This document shows positions 19,303-30,583 of a DNA stretch of 64,000 bases, piece by piece; the first letter of the stretch is position 1, and each line of letters begins with the position of its first letter. The stretch is from Nitrosomonas halophila (GTDB lineage Bacteria > Pseudomonadota > Gammaproteobacteria > Burkholderiales > Nitrosomonadaceae), in contig NZ_FNOY01000005.1 in NCBI RefSeq assembly GCF_900107165.1, positions 29,169-93,168 of the forward strand. The letters run 5' to 3'. The position numbers were made by a program, and so were the translations under genes. Below the pieces are notes generated by a model. The model was given only the letters and a program-made list of their open reading frames with translations, was not told where the DNA came from and ran no database searches.

Positions 19303-19462
19303 ATCGGCCGGGGATAGCGATCGTAGCAAGGGCGAAGCTGGCTAAGCGGGATTTTTCGATCCTTTGAGGCGAATAGTTGTTCTATTCAACGAAAAGGATC
19401 GAAAAATATAGCCTGGCAGGTTCGTCCGCAGTAGATCAGTCTAATCTCGGACGGCCTCCTAG
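19303..19462. mobile_element. MITE family 1, copy with degraded left end
   Basis: This copy matches the element at 28645-28807 over most of its length, including GGCGAATAGTTGTTCTATTC in the centre. The right end is intact (terminal inverted repeat then CTAG at 19459-19462), while the left terminal repeat is degenerate. The CTAG overlaps the TAG stop of the sucrose-phosphate synthase gene. It fills most of the 371-base gap 19088-19458, whose remaining part shows no gene. Confidence 0.75.
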
Positions 19463-21630
19463 CGCGAGGCGTGTGGATCGCCATGCGAGTCGGCTTGCAT
19501 GAATCCATAGTGTGCCAACCCTTCGAGAATCCCATGGGCATAAGGTTTGCTAGCAAAGTAAATTTGCTCCAGGCCCCGCAATGTTTCCAATTCAGGGCTA
19601 TGGTTGCCCACCACCACGCCCAGCGTGTCGCCGACCAGCATTTCCTCGTCATTGCCCGAGTCCCCGGCCACTAGGAAGCTTTTAAGCGACAACCCCCACT
19701 TATAGGCAAGATAGCGCACGGCCTGACCCTTGGAAGCGCGCACGGGCAATACATCCAGAAATGCTTCATGCGAATAAATCAGTTTGGCATGCAAGTTCTG
19801 TTGATGCAAATACTGGTAGAGCTGCTCCAGCGGCGGCATGTCTTCGGGCGACACCACATAACTCAACTTAAACTCACGCTGGTTCTCGGCCGCCTGCAGC
19901 GTCAGGCCTGGCACTTCTTTTAACACCTCGGCCAACGTATCCCGTCTCCATTGGTGCCGGATATGATTGATCCAACCTTTATCCGGCCGCAGCGAGGGCC
20001 AATAATTGATTTCGCTGCCGACCGAGGTGATCAGAAGATCAGGCATGGGCACGCGCCATTTCTTGAGTACCTTGATCGCACTCTCAACTGTTCTGCCTGT
20101 CGCCACCCCGAACGAAATGGTCTTGGCATGCGCACGCAGCCATTGCAGTAACTCGGCCAGCCCTTGTTCGTCACCCAGCAATGTATTGTCGATATCACAA
20201 ATCACCACTTTCTGGGCCAGTGGCATTGGCGCCTGGCCATAATGCAAGGTCGCTGCATGCTGGCGGCGCAAACGCTTGCGCTCCTTGTGCAGCAGTTTGT
20301 CGACTTCCTTGAGGTATTTGGCGACATGCGCATCCCAGGTGTAATGCCGCCTGACATTGAGCACGCCATTTTTGGACCAGTCGCGCCAGCGCTTCTTGTC
20401 GGCAAAAGCTTCCTTGAGCGCGGCGGCGATATCTGAGTGATTCAAGGTATTGACGAGCAGCCCGTTACGGCAATTGGCAATGATATCGCGGGGGCCGCCA
20501 TCTTCCGGCGCGATAATCGGCAATCCACTGGCAGCAGCTTCGATCAGTGTCAATCCGAAAGGTTCGGTCAGCGCGGGGTTGACGAACACACCGCGCCGGC
20601 GCGTGGCCAGGCGGTACAGTTCCGGCACGTCTTCCCCGGTAAAATGCTTGGGAATGGCCACTTTGCCCCACAAGTCGTAGCGATCGATATCGAACAGCAT
20701 ATCGCTCATGACCTTGCGCTGAGAGTCTTCCATATCCCGGATATCTTCGCGTGATCCGGCAACTATTACCAGGTTGGCCATGTCCTGCAAGGATTTATCA
20801 CCGCCATAGGCCTGCACCAGGCCATGCAGATTCTTGCGCGTATCCGGCCGGCAAATGGCCAGTATCATCGGTTTGCCCGGTTCGTTCAGAAACCTGTCGA
20901 TGCTGGTCTGGACGGATGGCACGATCGCTTTGCGCCCCGGAGGTGAAAAACGTGAGGTATCGGTGCCAGGCGGAATAACGCGACAACGCCGGGGATCGGT
21001 ATTCTCATACATGCCGTACTGGTCCTCGATCTCCTGCCAGGTGCTCGTCACCACCAGCGAGGCATGAATCAACGTATCTTCTTCGGCAGCGATGCGCTGG
21101 GATAAATTGAACTGGCGCTCAATTGTCTGCTCTTTGCGTCCCGAAGCAAGCAGGCGTTCACGTTTCGGGCGGCCGAGCGAGTGGCCGGTATGAATTTGCG
21201 GGATACCCAGCAGATTGGACAGATGATGGCCCACATAGCCGGCATCCGCATAATGGGTATGGATCAGATCCGGCAAGCGGCCTTGCTGGCGCAGATAGTG
21301 CAGGCATCGGTCGACTATCTGGTCGAGATGCGGCCATAGCAATTCCTTGCGCAGGTATTTCTTGGGACCGCAGGGTAGCCGGACTATGCGCGCATGCAAA
21401 CCGAGTTCCTCGATCCGCTCCGCGTAGTCGGACGAAACATGAGGATCTTCGATTTGCCGGGTCAACAAATCCACCTGGGCGACATTGTCATGCCGACCCA
21501 GCGCACGCGCCAATTCAACCACATAGGTAATCTGCCCGCCGGTATCGGCATCACGCCCCAGTTCCATGTCATCGCCACGAATCAGGCCGTGCACACTGAT
21601 CATCAAGATATAGAGTTTTTGGTCTAACAT
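19459..21630 (-). CDS. sucrose-phosphate synthase with C-terminal phosphatase-like HAD domain
   Basis: This 723-residue protein has a GT4 sucrose-phosphate synthase domain, N-lobe SVHGLIRGDDMELGRDADTG and C-lobe PALTEPFGLTLIEAAASG. From about residue 475 there is a HAD phosphatase domain (VVICDIDNTLLGDEQG, then LVAGDSGNDEEML). The two domains together can make sucrose from UDP-glucose and fructose 6-phosphate through sucrose 6-phosphate. DIDNTL retains both catalytic aspartates, so the phosphatase part may be active. The stop codon TAG is formed by the end of a MITE. The Shine-Dalgarno sequence is weak. Confidence 0.92.
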   Translation of the reverse strand: MLDQKLYILMISVHGLIRGDDMELGRDADTGGQITYVVELARALGRHDNVAQVDLLTRQIEDPHVSSDYAERIEELGLHARIVRLPCGPKKYLRKELLWPHLDQIVDRCLHYLRQQGRLPDLIHTHYADAGYVGHHLSNLLGIPQIHTGHSLGRPKRERLLASGRKEQTIERQFNLSQRIAAEEDTLIHASLVVTSTWQEIEDQYGMYENTDPRRCRVIPPGTDTSRFSPPGRKAIVPSVQTSIDRFLNEPGKPMILAICRPDTRKNLHGLVQAYGGDKSLQDMANLVIVAGSREDIRDMEDSQRKVMSDMLFDIDRYDLWGKVAIPKHFTGEDVPELYRLATRRRGVFVNPALTEPFGLTLIEAAASGLPIIAPEDGGPRDIIANCRNGLLVNTLNHSDIAAALKEAFADKKRWRDWSKNGVLNVRRHYTWDAHVAKYLKEVDKLLHKERKRLRRQHAATLHYGQAPMPLAQKVVICDIDNTLLGDEQGLAELLQWLRAHAKTISFGVATGRTVESAIKVLKKWRVPMPDLLITSVGSEINYWPSLRPDKGWINHIRHQWRRDTLAEVLKEVPGLTLQAAENQREFKLSYVVSPEDMPPLEQLYQYLHQQNLHAKLIYSHEAFLDVLPVRASKGQAVRYLAYKWGLSLKSFLVAGDSGNDEEMLVGDTLGVVVGNHSPELETLRGLEQIYFASKPYAHGILEGLAHYGFMQADSHGDPHASR

Positions 21631-21720
21631 GGGTATCGTTACAACCTTAAAGGTGAGCGGTCACAGCCGCCGGGTGTTTATCGAAACGACGAGATAAGCA
21701 CTACGCTCAGTCCTCATCAA

Positions 21721-22644
21721 TTATTTCCAGGCATCGATAAAAGGCTGGTAAAACTCTGATGAATCAGGTATCGCACCCCGTATGCCACACAGGGTAGCAG
21801 CAAATTGGTTTGCCCGCTTCAGCAGCAATGCTTCCGGCCAGCCGGACAGCATTCCGAATATGAATACGGCGGAAAAGCCATCACCTGCGCCAACCGTATC
21901 CTTGATCGATACATTCTCAATACCCCCCGTATGTGCCATGGCACCCGAACGATCGAGCAGCCATGCGCCCTCTCCTCCGCATGTCACCAACACGGCCTGC
22001 AACTGAAATTCCTCAAGCAAGCGTTGAGCGATATCGCGCGCATCATGCATGGCAGGCAGACCAGTCAAACCCGGTAACGCGGTCAATTCATCTTCATTGA
22101 CTTTGACATAATCGGCATGCAGCAGGGAATCCCGAACGATTTGCGGGGTGTACCACGGCTCTCTCAGATTGATATCGAGCAACCGTGGGCTTGGTCGGGA
22201 GTGATGCAGGATTTCTCGCAGGGCAGCCCGGGAGGTCTCATGGCGTTGTGCGAGGGTACCGAAATACACTAAATCGGGCTGGATGGATGAAGCGACTTCG
22301 GCGGCAGCGGCCGGGTCGATGAAGTCATAGGCCTGGTCGGGGAGAATTTCGAAGGTATGGCCATTTTCGCCAAATTCCACTCTGACCTGGCCAGTCGGAT
22401 AATGGGCATCGCATTGTATACCCGCTGTGGACATGGCAAACGCATCCATCAGCTGGATGAGCTTATCTCGGTATTGGTCATCGCCAGTTCTCGTAATCAG
22501 AACCGGATGCAGACCGAAGGCCTGCAGATGGCGCGCCACATTGAAAGGCGCCCCTCCCACGACCGCACCATCAGGAAAAACATCGACCAATGCCTCGCCA
22601 AACAAAATGATGTCTTTAGCGGGTTTATCAAGATCAGTAGGCAT
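21721..22644 (-). CDS. PfkB-family fructokinase
   Basis: This 307-residue protein has ribokinase-family motifs: the N-terminal FGEALVDVFPDG and GGAPFNVARHL, and the anion-hole/catalytic DTVGAGDGFSAVF near residue 255. It should phosphorylate the fructose released by sucrose synthase, returning it to glycolysis. It is first in the set frk - sps - sus on the minus strand, 90 bases before the sps start. It starts ATG at 22644. Other sugar specificity cannot be excluded, but the context favours fructose. Confidence 0.88.
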   Translation of the reverse strand: MPTDLDKPAKDIILFGEALVDVFPDGAVVGGAPFNVARHLQAFGLHPVLITRTGDDQYRDKLIQLMDAFAMSTAGIQCDAHYPTGQVRVEFGENGHTFEILPDQAYDFIDPAAAAEVASSIQPDLVYFGTLAQRHETSRAALREILHHSRPSPRLLDINLREPWYTPQIVRDSLLHADYVKVNEDELTALPGLTGLPAMHDARDIAQRLLEEFQLQAVLVTCGGEGAWLLDRSGAMAHTGGIENVSIKDTVGAGDGFSAVFIFGMLSGWPEALLLKRANQFAATLCGIRGAIPDSSEFYQPFIDAWK

Positions 22645-22943
22645 TCTCTGTAAGACTCCTATCTGTGATGGTCATTTACCCATATTTATGAATCACACGG
22701 GTCACGGATTCCGGCTCGCAACCGGCAAGCCAAAGTCTCCATGGTCCAAGCAGTGCAAAGTTACTTCAGCAAGCACGCTTTTATGACGATATGTCTTTTA
22801 TTCTGGCATGGATGACGGCTATAAGCAAAATTTGCTGACACAAGATTGAATTTCTAATCTTCCAGAATCGCAACCCTATTTGCTAAAATAACTGATTTTT
22901 TCGATAAACACCAAGCAACCCCGCTCCCCATTTATTACTCAAA

Positions 22944-24533
22944 ATGCATAAATCTATCCTGTTTCTGCTGAAGCTGGCAGCCATAAGCATAATCGTTATC
23001 ACATTTGGATGGGCCCACCAGATATTCGCCAGCGAACATCCGAACAGCGGCGAGACGTCATTTGACTGGTCCAAAGTCCCGCCTGTCACCCCGTTGCCCC
23101 GGGTTGGCATCTTCTTCAAGCCCCCCACAGGGCCCGGCTATTATTCGGTATGGGACATGTTGACGGGAAACAAGCGTGAAAAACCGCCACTTGCGCCTTA
23201 TGCCCCGTTTGCACTGCTGCCCACTTCGGCCTTTGATATCGATTTTCGCTACCTGGAACAGCCCGGTTATGAACCGGACTTTTTCGACGCTATCAAACGC
23301 ATCCATCTGGGTGACGACTGGCTGCTCTCATTCGGTGGCAGTTTCTGGTATCGATACATGCACGAAACGGACAGCCGTCTGAATGCTGCGGGCGTCAACA
23401 ACAATCATCACTTGCTGCGCACCCGCATTCATGCCGATTTGTGGTATCAGGATCGTTTCAGATTGTTTGCGGAATTTCTGGACGCACGCGCACTGGGGCT
23501 GGATCTGCCAGCGCTCGGGATCGACAAGAATCATACCGACATGCTCAACCTGTTCGCGGATGTCAAACTGGGACAATTCCAGAACGGCCCCGCTTACTTG
23601 CGGGTCGGCCGCCAGGAATTGCTATACGGATCGCAGCGGCTGATCTCGACACTGGACTGGGCAAACACGCGCCGCACCTTTCAGGGCGTCAAAACTTTCT
23701 GGCACAACCCGGTCTTCAATGTCGACGCTTTCTGGGTTCGTCCGATGATCACCGAGCCCAACCAATTCGACAACTGGGACACAGATCGCAACTTCTTCGG
23801 TTTGTGGGGAACCTACAAAGCCTTGCAGGGCCAGACGCTCGATCTCTATTATCTCAGCCTGATCGATAACCGCACCGTCTCACCGGCAAATATCCAGCAA
23901 GGCAACATTCTGAATGGTGATTCGGAGTTGCATACCCTCGGCGGACGCTGGGCGGGTGAATATCAACGCTATCGCTACGAGCTGGAAGGCATGTATCAGT
24001 TCGGTAAGCGTTCCGGGCTCGACATCTCGGCATTTTCCATCGCCTCCGGTCTGGGATATCATTTCACCTGGCCGATGAATCCACAGCTTTGGTTGCGCTA
24101 TGATTTTGCCTCGGGTGACAGGAACCATCAGGATGGGCGCAGCACCACTTTTCATCATCTGTTCCCATTTGGTCATTACTATCTGGGATTCATGGATCGG
24201 GTAGGCCGGCAGAACATTCATGATTTCAATGCCCAGCTGACCCTGCATCCACAGCCATGGTTTACATTCATCGGGCAGTACCACCGTTTCTACCTGGCCA
24301 ACAAGCGCGATTATCTTTACAACGCGGCAGGTGCCGGAACGCTGCGCGATATCACCGGTCAATCAGGCAGCCATGTCGGCGATGAAATCGATTTTAGAAT
24401 CAACTTTCACGTAAGCCGCCATCAAGACCTATTATTGGGTTATTCCAAACTTTTTACCGGAAAATTCGTCAAAAACCAGCGGCCCGGCGTGTCTCCCGAT
24501 CTGTTCTACGCGCAATACAATTTCCGCTTTTAG
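22944..24533 (+). CDS. alginate-export-family outer-membrane beta-barrel protein
   Basis: The 529-residue protein has a signal-type N-terminus (hydrophobic about 5-29, ending near IFA) and a long barrel with alternating aromatic strands. Strands include LSFGGSFWYRYMHETDSRLN, YLRVGRQELLYGSQRLIS and a C-terminal DLFYAQYNFRF ending in Phe, as expected for barrel insertion. These segments match the alginate-export porin family. The natural substrate is unknown; no alginate synthesis genes are nearby. It is followed 45 bases later by the NrfJ-like gene. Confidence 0.82.
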   Translation: MHKSILFLLKLAAISIIVITFGWAHQIFASEHPNSGETSFDWSKVPPVTPLPRVGIFFKPPTGPGYYSVWDMLTGNKREKPPLAPYAPFALLPTSAFDIDFRYLEQPGYEPDFFDAIKRIHLGDDWLLSFGGSFWYRYMHETDSRLNAAGVNNNHHLLRTRIHADLWYQDRFRLFAEFLDARALGLDLPALGIDKNHTDMLNLFADVKLGQFQNGPAYLRVGRQELLYGSQRLISTLDWANTRRTFQGVKTFWHNPVFNVDAFWVRPMITEPNQFDNWDTDRNFFGLWGTYKALQGQTLDLYYLSLIDNRTVSPANIQQGNILNGDSELHTLGGRWAGEYQRYRYELEGMYQFGKRSGLDISAFSIASGLGYHFTWPMNPQLWLRYDFASGDRNHQDGRSTTFHHLFPFGHYYLGFMDRVGRQNIHDFNAQLTLHPQPWFTFIGQYHRFYLANKRDYLYNAAGAGTLRDITGQSGSHVGDEIDFRINFHVSRHQDLLLGYSKLFTGKFVKNQRPGVSPDLFYAQYNFRF

Positions 24534-24578
24534 GCACGGTCAAATCGGGTCTTTATATTCAATCAACAAAGGAAAACT

Positions 24579-24923
24579 ATGAAATTGCTTCGAATGATAC
24601 TTGCTACGGCATTGGTCACTTTTCTTGCGAGCCTGAACCCGCTCGTGGCACACGCCGACAACCACTCGGCGAACGCTGCCGCCCTGCCCTCGAATGAAGG
24701 AATCGTCGTTTCCTCCATGGACACCACCGGCTATACCTATATCGAGCTATCCAATGGCGCGAAAAAATTCTGGATTGCCGCACCGGCCACCAAAGTCAAA
24801 AATGGCGACCACATCCGTTTCGTGGAAAACATGACCATGCACAACTTCACCAGTAAAACGCTGAACCGGACCTTTGACAAATTGATCTTTGTCACGTCCA
24901 CACAGGTCAAAGTCGCGCAATAA
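24579..24923 (+). CDS. NrfJ-like periplasmic protein
   Basis: The 114-residue protein has a signal peptide (to about PLVAHA) followed by a compact domain with VVSSMDTTGYTYIELSNGAK, KFWIAAPATKVKNGDHI and TLNRTFDKLIFV. This pattern is characteristic of NrfJ-related proteins found near nitrite-reduction and other cytochrome genes. A direct function has not been established. AAAGGAAAACT precedes the ATG. It is probably co-transcribed with the porin gene upstream. Confidence 0.75.
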   Translation: MKLLRMILATALVTFLASLNPLVAHADNHSANAAALPSNEGIVVSSMDTTGYTYIELSNGAKKFWIAAPATKVKNGDHIRFVENMTMHNFTSKTLNRTFDKLIFVTSTQVKVAQ

Positions 24924-24952
24924 GCCACCCCCAACAAGTCCGCCAAAACCGC

Positions 24953-25113
24953 TTAGGAGCCGTGAAGGAATAAGTGTGACAATTGGGCGCGTCTGGTGGG
25001 ATGCAATGCAAGGCGAGAGGAGGAGTCATAGCAAGGCTATGGCGACGACGAGTAACGCCGCAGTGCGCCCGCCAGATGCGATCCAAGTGTTGCAGTTATT
25101 TATGAGCGACTCC

Positions 25114-25116
<3 letters not shown>
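24953..25116. mobile_element. MITE family 2, full copy flanked by TTA repeats
   Basis: The 158-base element (24956-25113) begins GGAGCCGTGAAGG and ends GCGACTCC, with TTA on both sides (24953-24955 and 25114-25116). The right TTA is the reverse complement of the uvrB stop TAA. It lies between the convergent nrfJ-like and uvrB genes. A shortened copy is at 50428-50472. Confidence 0.75.
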
Positions 25117-27213
<2,097 letters not shown>

Positions 27214-27284
27214 GGGTTTGATTGCCACAAAATTTATACAATTGATTTTAACATGCGGAAACCGCAAACTTCAGGAGCCATCTC

Positions 27285-28478
27285 GTGAAACTCTCGCAAC
27301 GTGTTCAAGCCATCAAGCCCTCGCCTACTCTGGCAGTCACCGCCAAAGCCGCCAAACTCAAGGCAGAAGGAAAGGATATCATCGGTCTTGGCGCGGGTGA
27401 ACCCGATTTCGACACTCCGCAGCATATCAAGGATGCTGCGATGACGGCCATTCAGAATGGATTTACCAAATATACGGCCGTCGGTGGCACTGCCTCATTG
27501 AAACAGGCAGTCATTGCCAAGTTCAAGCGTGACAATTCACTGGACTTCACCCCAGGAGAAATTCTGGTGTCTTCTGGCGGCAAGCAAAGTTTCTTCAATC
27601 TGGTGCTGGCCACCATCGATCCCGGCGATGAAGTCATCATCCCAGCCCCTTACTGGGTCTCCTATCCCGACATCGTCCTGATCGCTCAAGGCAAACCGGT
27701 CTTTATTCAAACCGGGATCGAGGATAATTTCAAGATTTCCCCGGCGCAGCTGGAAAAAGCGATCACACCCAACACCCGGATGTTTGTCATCAATAGCCCC
27801 AGCAACCCTTCAGGCAGCGTTTACAGCGTGCAAGAGCTGCAGGCGCTGGGCGAGATATTGCACAAACATCCCCAAATCCTGATCGCCACCGATGACATGT
27901 ACGAGCATATCCTGCTGACCGGCGATCGCTTCGTCAATATTCTGGATGCCTGCCCGGATTTGAAACCGCGCACTATTGTACTCAATGGAGTCTCCAAGGC
28001 CTATGCCATGACCGGCTGGCGGATCGGCTATTGCGGCGGGCCGGCAGCGATCATTACTGCCATGGAAAATATCCAGTCGCAGAGCACATCCAACCCTAAT
28101 TCCATTGCCCAGATGGCGGCCGAAGCCGCACTGAATGGCGATCAATCCTGCATGATCCCCATGATCACCGCCTTTAAAGAGCGCAATCAATTTCTGACCG
28201 ACAGCCTGAATACCATACCGGGCATACATTGCCTGCTGTCTCAGGGCGCTTTTTATGCCTTCGCCGATGTTCGCCAGGCAATCGACAAGCTAACCGTTCA
28301 ACAACTGTTACCTGATCATAGCGACATTGCTTTCAGCGCTTATTTGCTGGAGAAGGCGGGTGTGGCCGTGGTTCCCGGTTCGGCCTTCGGTTCAGATGGC
28401 TACGTACGGCTATCTTTTGCGACTTCTATGGATAATCTGCGCAAAGCGATTGAGCGTCTGGGTAATTTGCTGAATTGA
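27285..28478 (+). CDS. PLP-dependent aspartate aminotransferase, subgroup I-gamma type
   Basis: The 397-residue protein shows the class I aminotransferase pattern: GLGAGEPDFDTP near the N-terminus, NSPSNPSG in the middle and the PLP lysine in LNGVSKAYAMTGWRIGY. It transfers amino groups between aspartate and 2-oxoglutarate; some relatives also act on prephenate. The start codon is GTG at 27285, preceded by AGGAG. It is divergent from uvrB with about 70 bases between starts. Confidence 0.92.
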   Translation: MKLSQRVQAIKPSPTLAVTAKAAKLKAEGKDIIGLGAGEPDFDTPQHIKDAAMTAIQNGFTKYTAVGGTASLKQAVIAKFKRDNSLDFTPGEILVSSGGKQSFFNLVLATIDPGDEVIIPAPYWVSYPDIVLIAQGKPVFIQTGIEDNFKISPAQLEKAITPNTRMFVINSPSNPSGSVYSVQELQALGEILHKHPQILIATDDMYEHILLTGDRFVNILDACPDLKPRTIVLNGVSKAYAMTGWRIGYCGGPAAIITAMENIQSQSTSNPNSIAQMAAEAALNGDQSCMIPMITAFKERNQFLTDSLNTIPGIHCLLSQGAFYAFADVRQAIDKLTVQQLLPDHSDIAFSAYLLEKAGVAVVPGSAFGSDGYVRLSFATSMDNLRKAIERLGNLLN

Positions 28479-28644
28479 ACTTTCAACATCACCCAATCCA
28501 GATGCTGGTCCCCTCCCAATTTCAGGAGACCTGAAGCCTGGAACATTCCATTATCAGCTTGATGGTGCGCAAGAGCACCCTTGTGGTTGCAGCATGTCCC
28601 CGGAAAGTGACTGATTTGTCCAGAAATACTGAGCAAGCTTGAGT
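28479..28644. other. gene-free spacer with a short dispersed palindrome
   Basis: No gene is recognised. GGTGCGCAAGAGCACCC at 28564-28580 is a copy of the dispersed palindrome also seen at 251-270. Together with the adjacent MITE it makes a 325-base gap between convergent genes. Confidence 0.5.
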
Positions 28645-28807
28645 CTAGGAGGCTGTCCGAGAATAGCGTAGCGAGGGCGAAGCTGACTGAGCGGGATTTT
28701 TAGATCATTTGAGGCGAATAGTTGTTCTATTCAACGAAAAGGATAGAAAAATCCAGCCTGGCAGGTTTGTTCGCAGTAGATCAGTCTATTCTCGGTCAGC
28801 CTCCTAG
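28645..28807. mobile_element. MITE family 1, complete copy flanked by CTAG
   Basis: The element at 28649-28803 starts GAGGCTGTCCGAGAATAG and ends with its near-perfect complement (one mismatch). It is flanked by CTAG at 28645-28648 and 28804-28807. It has no coding capacity. The right CTAG contains the TAG stop of the HTH gene that ends at 28804. The flank fits the YTAR target known for IS5-group elements. Confidence 0.85.
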
Positions 28808-29043
28808 AGGCTGATGCGTTTGTTTTTCCTGATCAGACCACTTTCCTCGGCTGCACGAAGCGCCTCGTAGCGGCAATGCACGCCTAACCGCTCCATGACT
28901 CTCTGATATTGGGTGCGAACAGTCGCCGGAGAACGATTCAAGTGTTGTGCAAGTATTTTGGTATTGGTCGTTTTCTTTTCAAGACTTGCTTCCAGCAAGG
29001 TATAAAAAGAGGGGGATAGACGTCCGGACTGCCTTTTACTCAT
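28804..29043 (-). CDS. small LuxR-type HTH protein
   Basis: This 79-residue protein consists of little more than a LuxR/GerE-type helix-turn-helix: LSPSFYTLLEAS, then TKILAQHLNRSPATVRTQYQRVMERLGV. It has no receiver or ligand domain, so how it is controlled is unknown. The ATG follows GGAGATCAAGT. Its stop codon is contributed by the MITE flank, which raises the possibility that the C-terminus was once different, although the domain itself looks complete. Confidence 0.72.
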   Translation of the reverse strand: MSKRQSGRLSPSFYTLLEASLEKKTTNTKILAQHLNRSPATVRTQYQRVMERLGVHCRYEALRAAEESGLIRKNKRISL

Positions 29044-29527
29044 ACTTGATCTCCATGTTCTTTATTTTATAAAACAGAATGGCCAAAGTTGATAGATTGC
29101 CCATATCAAATTAAGCAAGATTCACGCCAGCATATACAACCTATTGATTAACAGGCCTTAGGAACCAGAATCTCTTCATCGCGTTGACTGAATGTAAAAT
29201 TTCCCGACATCTTTTCTCTCAACCAGTGCACAATCCCGCCTTGTCTCAGATTGACGCCTTCCCCCAACATTAGTCATAACAAAACTGAATGCATGTGGCA
29301 TTTGTCACGCTGGAATCGAATCAATATCTTCTATGCATGCAGCCGCAAGAAAGCTGGCGATGCCAGCGGGAAACAACAGATCCTCTGTCATCGGGTATAC
29401 AATAAATCTATCAAATTTCTTGTAACGCTTAATAATGAATGCAAATCTTTAGCAGAATTTCGTTATAAGAGTATGATATTTTCAAATAAAACTGGCGGCA
29501 ATCACACCCATATTTCACGGAGGCAGC
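29044..29527. other. intergenic region upstream of the peroxidase gene
   Basis: No gene is recognised; open frames here look accidental. It must hold the promoters of the HTH gene (minus) and the peroxidase gene (plus). The part at 29440-29510 is AT-rich and includes TATGAT near 29473, but no reliable -35 match was found. Confidence 0.4.
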
Positions 29528-30583
29528 ATGAAAAAAATATTACTCCTGGCACTGCTGTTAAGTGCGCAGGCATACGCTCAACATGAGCAGGGTCATCAAG
29601 GTGGCATGCATGAGGGTGGTCATCATGGCGGAAAGCATGCTGGCGAACATCGTGGCAAGCATCATGGCGGCATGCATGGCGGTGGCCCGGGACTGGATGA
29701 AGCAACCCTCAAGCAATTCTTTGAACCGCTTCCCGCTTCGATCATTGACGAGCAAAAGAACGAAGCCTTGATCAAACTTGGCAAAGTGCTTTATATGGAT
29801 CCCAGGCTTTCGGTCAATGACACCATTTCCTGCAATTCCTGTCATCGCCTGGACAAATTTGGCGTGGATAACGAACCGACCTCACCCGGCCACGCAGGCA
29901 AACGCGGCGGCAGAAACTCGCCCACTACCCTCAATGCCGCACTGCATATCGCTCAATTCTGGGATGGCCGGGCCAAGGATGTCGAAGAGCAGGCCCTTGG
30001 GCCCATCCTGAATCCCGTAGAAATGGGCATGCCGAGTGAAGCCGCCGTCATCGCCAAATTGAAAAAAATCGAGGCCTATCAGACACTCTTTGCAGAGGCG
30101 TTCAAAGGCAAGGATGATCCCTTCCAATACAAAAACATTGGCGTTGCCATTGGCGCTTTCGAGCGCACGCTGTTGACGCCCTCCCGTTTCGATGACTTTC
30201 TCAATGGCGACAAGGAGGCACTCAGCCAGGCCGAACAAAGAGGGCTGAAGAAGTTCATCCACATGGGATGCGCCACTTGCCATAACGGTGTGGTGCTGGG
30301 TGGCAATTCATTCAAGAAAATAGGCATGGTCGAGCCCTATGAAACTGCCGATATGGGCCGATATGAGGTCACCGGCATCGAAAGCGACAAAAAAGTATTC
30401 AAGGTGCCCAGCCTCAGAAACATCACCCAAACCGGCCCCTATTTTCATGATGGATCCGTCGAAACACTGGACGAAGCCATTCGCTTGATGGCCAAGCACC
30501 AACTGGGCCGGCAAGTGGGTGAAGGCTTTGTCAGGGACGTGAAACTCTTCTTCGGATCCTTGACCGACAAGGAAAGCGAATAA
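29528..30583 (+). CDS. di-haem cytochrome c peroxidase (MauG/CcpA family) with His-rich N-terminus
   Basis: The 351-residue protein has a signal peptide ending near AYAQ and then a His/Gly-rich segment (residues 19-50, ten histidines). The peroxidase body carries two haem-binding motifs: CNSCH at 102-106 and CATCH near 250. The order of the MauG/CCP family is kept (ISCNSCHRLDKFGVDN, FWDGRAKDVEEQA, GPILNPVEMGMP, GPYFHDGSVETLDEA). It reduces hydrogen peroxide in the periplasm. The His-rich segment is not part of the usual family and may bind metal. CACGGAGGCAGC precedes the ATG. Confidence 0.93.
   Translation: MKKILLLALLLSAQAYAQHEQGHQGGMHEGGHHGGKHAGEHRGKHHGGMHGGGPGLDEATLKQFFEPLPASIIDEQKNEALIKLGKVLYMDPRLSVNDTISCNSCHRLDKFGVDNEPTSPGHAGKRGGRNSPTTLNAALHIAQFWDGRAKDVEEQALGPILNPVEMGMPSEAAVIAKLKKIEAYQTLFAEAFKGKDDPFQYKNIGVAIGAFERTLLTPSRFDDFLNGDKEALSQAEQRGLKKFIHMGCATCHNGVVLGGNSFKKIGMVEPYETADMGRYEVTGIESDKKVFKVPSLRNITQTGPYFHDGSVETLDEAIRLMAKHQLGRQVGEGFVRDVKLFFGSLTDKESE

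Noticed and set aside
29251..29586. 111-codon frame upstream of the peroxidase gene
   Set aside because: It overlaps the peroxidase signal peptide in another frame and has no good start signal.
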